This document shows, in pieces, positions 63,799-64,000 of a stretch of 64,000 nucleotides of DNA. Both the position numbers and the translations under genes were made by a program. The notes beneath the pieces are model-generated. The model was not told the DNA's origin. It was given only the letters and a program-made list of their open reading frames with translations, and made no database searches. Numbering within the stretch: position 1 is the stretch's first letter; every line of letters starts with the position of its first letter. This DNA is from Paenibacillus alkaliterrae. GTDB lineage: Bacteria > Bacillota > Bacilli > Paenibacillales > Paenibacillaceae. The stretch is taken from assembly GCF_021532375.1 (NCBI RefSeq), contig NZ_JAKGAP010000004.1, positions 16,127 through 80,126 of the forward strand. Direction: 5' to 3'.

Positions 63799-63928
63799 CC
63801 AAACCTTCAAAGGCTTCTATCCAAACCTTCAAAGGCTTCAACCAAACCTTCAAAGGCTTCAACCAAACCTTCAAAGGCTTCAACCAAACCTTCAAAGGCT
63901 TCAACCAAACCTTCAAAGGCTTTCGAAC
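63799..63928. repeat. Dispersed tandem repeat, six units, upstream of spoIIB
   Basis: Units start at 63799, 63821, 63842, 63863, 63884 and 63905. The first is 22 bp and ends ctat; the middle four are 21 bp (ccaaaccttcaaaggcttcaa); the last ends tttcgaac. First and last units equal the two units after copD, so the family has fixed ends and a variable middle. Confidence 0.93.
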
Positions 63929-63957
63929 CCTCCCAAACCCTCCCTTCCAAGGGAGGG
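63928..63957. other. G-quadruplex motif and GC-rich hairpin beside the repeat array
   Basis: On the minus strand 63928-63944 reads gggagggtttgggaggg, four runs of three G with short loops. The overlapping cccctcccttcc-type palindrome (ccctccctt/aagggaggg, 63938-63957) can form a tight hairpin instead. No gene is visible from 63958 to the window end. Confidence 0.7.
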
Positions 63958-64000
63958 CCCCAAGGGTTGCACCCTCTGGACACCCGCAATTGGACTAACG

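Noticed and set aside
63799..63928. Tandem repeats as a possible CRISPR array
   Set aside because: The units are directly adjacent with no spacers, and no cas gene is in the window.
63807..63989. Minus-strand frame with repeated AFEGLVE units
   Set aside because: The peptide repeats come only from the 21-bp DNA repeat, whose length happens to be a multiple of three. It has no start signal and the first unit of 22 bp breaks the frame in the full array.

Overview
The window is a 64 kb stretch of core chromosome from an endospore-forming Bacillota. Protein sequences and gene order point to Paenibacillaceae (Paenibacillus-like). That is inferred from the Bacillus subtilis yrr/yrv/yrb-ruv-obg-spoIVF-min-mre gene order, combined with separate secD and secF, an RNase G gene, a membrane-anchored Spo0B and a hom-thrB-pheA-ilvE cluster. 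Almost every gene is on the minus strand, so transcription mostly runs from position 64000 towards 1. Plus-strand exceptions are mnmA, copC-copD, tlp, spoVB and yrzE. I saw no rRNA, tRNA, prophage, insertion sequence or CRISPR array.

Layout, high to low coordinates. 63.7-59.5 kb: spoIIB-like, a DUF4321 membrane protein, maf, radC, mreB. 59.5-53.5 kb: mreC, mreD, minC, minD, rodA, spoIVFA, spoIVFB (cell shape, division-site choice, sigma-K activation). 53.5-48.8 kb: RNase G, rplU-prp-rpmA (the Prp protease matures L27), spo0B-obg. 48.7-44.1 kb: pheB-hom-thrB-pheA-ilvE amino-acid operon. 44.0-41.4 kb: sporulation genes safA, bofC and a 59-residue sspH. 41.2-34.3 kb: ruvC-ruvA-ruvB, a SpoIID/LytB protein, queA-tgt-yajC (Holliday junctions and queuosine). 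34.3-27.5 kb: yrzE, a DUF421 protein, spoVB, comN, secD-secF, a degenerate CDF-type protein. 27.5-22 kb: recJ, apt, rel, dtd. 21.5-14.6 kb: T-box-controlled hisS-aspS, then tcdA, a YdeI-like protein, tlp, rarA. 14.5-9.3 kb: copC-copD, a CNNM/CorC transporter, mnmA, cymR. 9.3 kb to 1: cysteine desulfurase, yrrD, a zinc-ribbon protein, yrrI, T-box-controlled alaS, ireB, ruvX, two DUF1292 genes, mltG and a truncated U32 (TrhP-type) gene.

Several genes work together. The cysteine desulfurase feeds sulfur to MnmA, with the cysteine regulator CymR between them. Prp cleaves the N-terminal extension of L27 encoded next to it. SpoIVFA, SpoIVFB and BofC belong to the SpoIVB/sigma-K checkpoint. RuvABC, RecJ, RarA, RadC and RuvX are genome-maintenance or RNA-processing factors.

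No large unknown multi-gene system is present. The most unusual signals are non-coding: (1) an element of about 50 nt repeated three times directly before unrelated genes (a CDF-like gene, rpmA, ruvC), ending in the ribosome binding site and able to form a hairpin in each copy; (2) a dispersed 21-22 bp tandem repeat after copD (2 units) and before spoIIB (6 units), the latter next to a G-quadruplex motif; (3) a hairpin between a strong Shine-Dalgarno and the TTG start of the CNNM gene that would bring the two to normal spacing if folded. A CDF-fold protein that has lost its metal ligands is the oddest coding gene. All calls come from reading the sequence; no database search was run.
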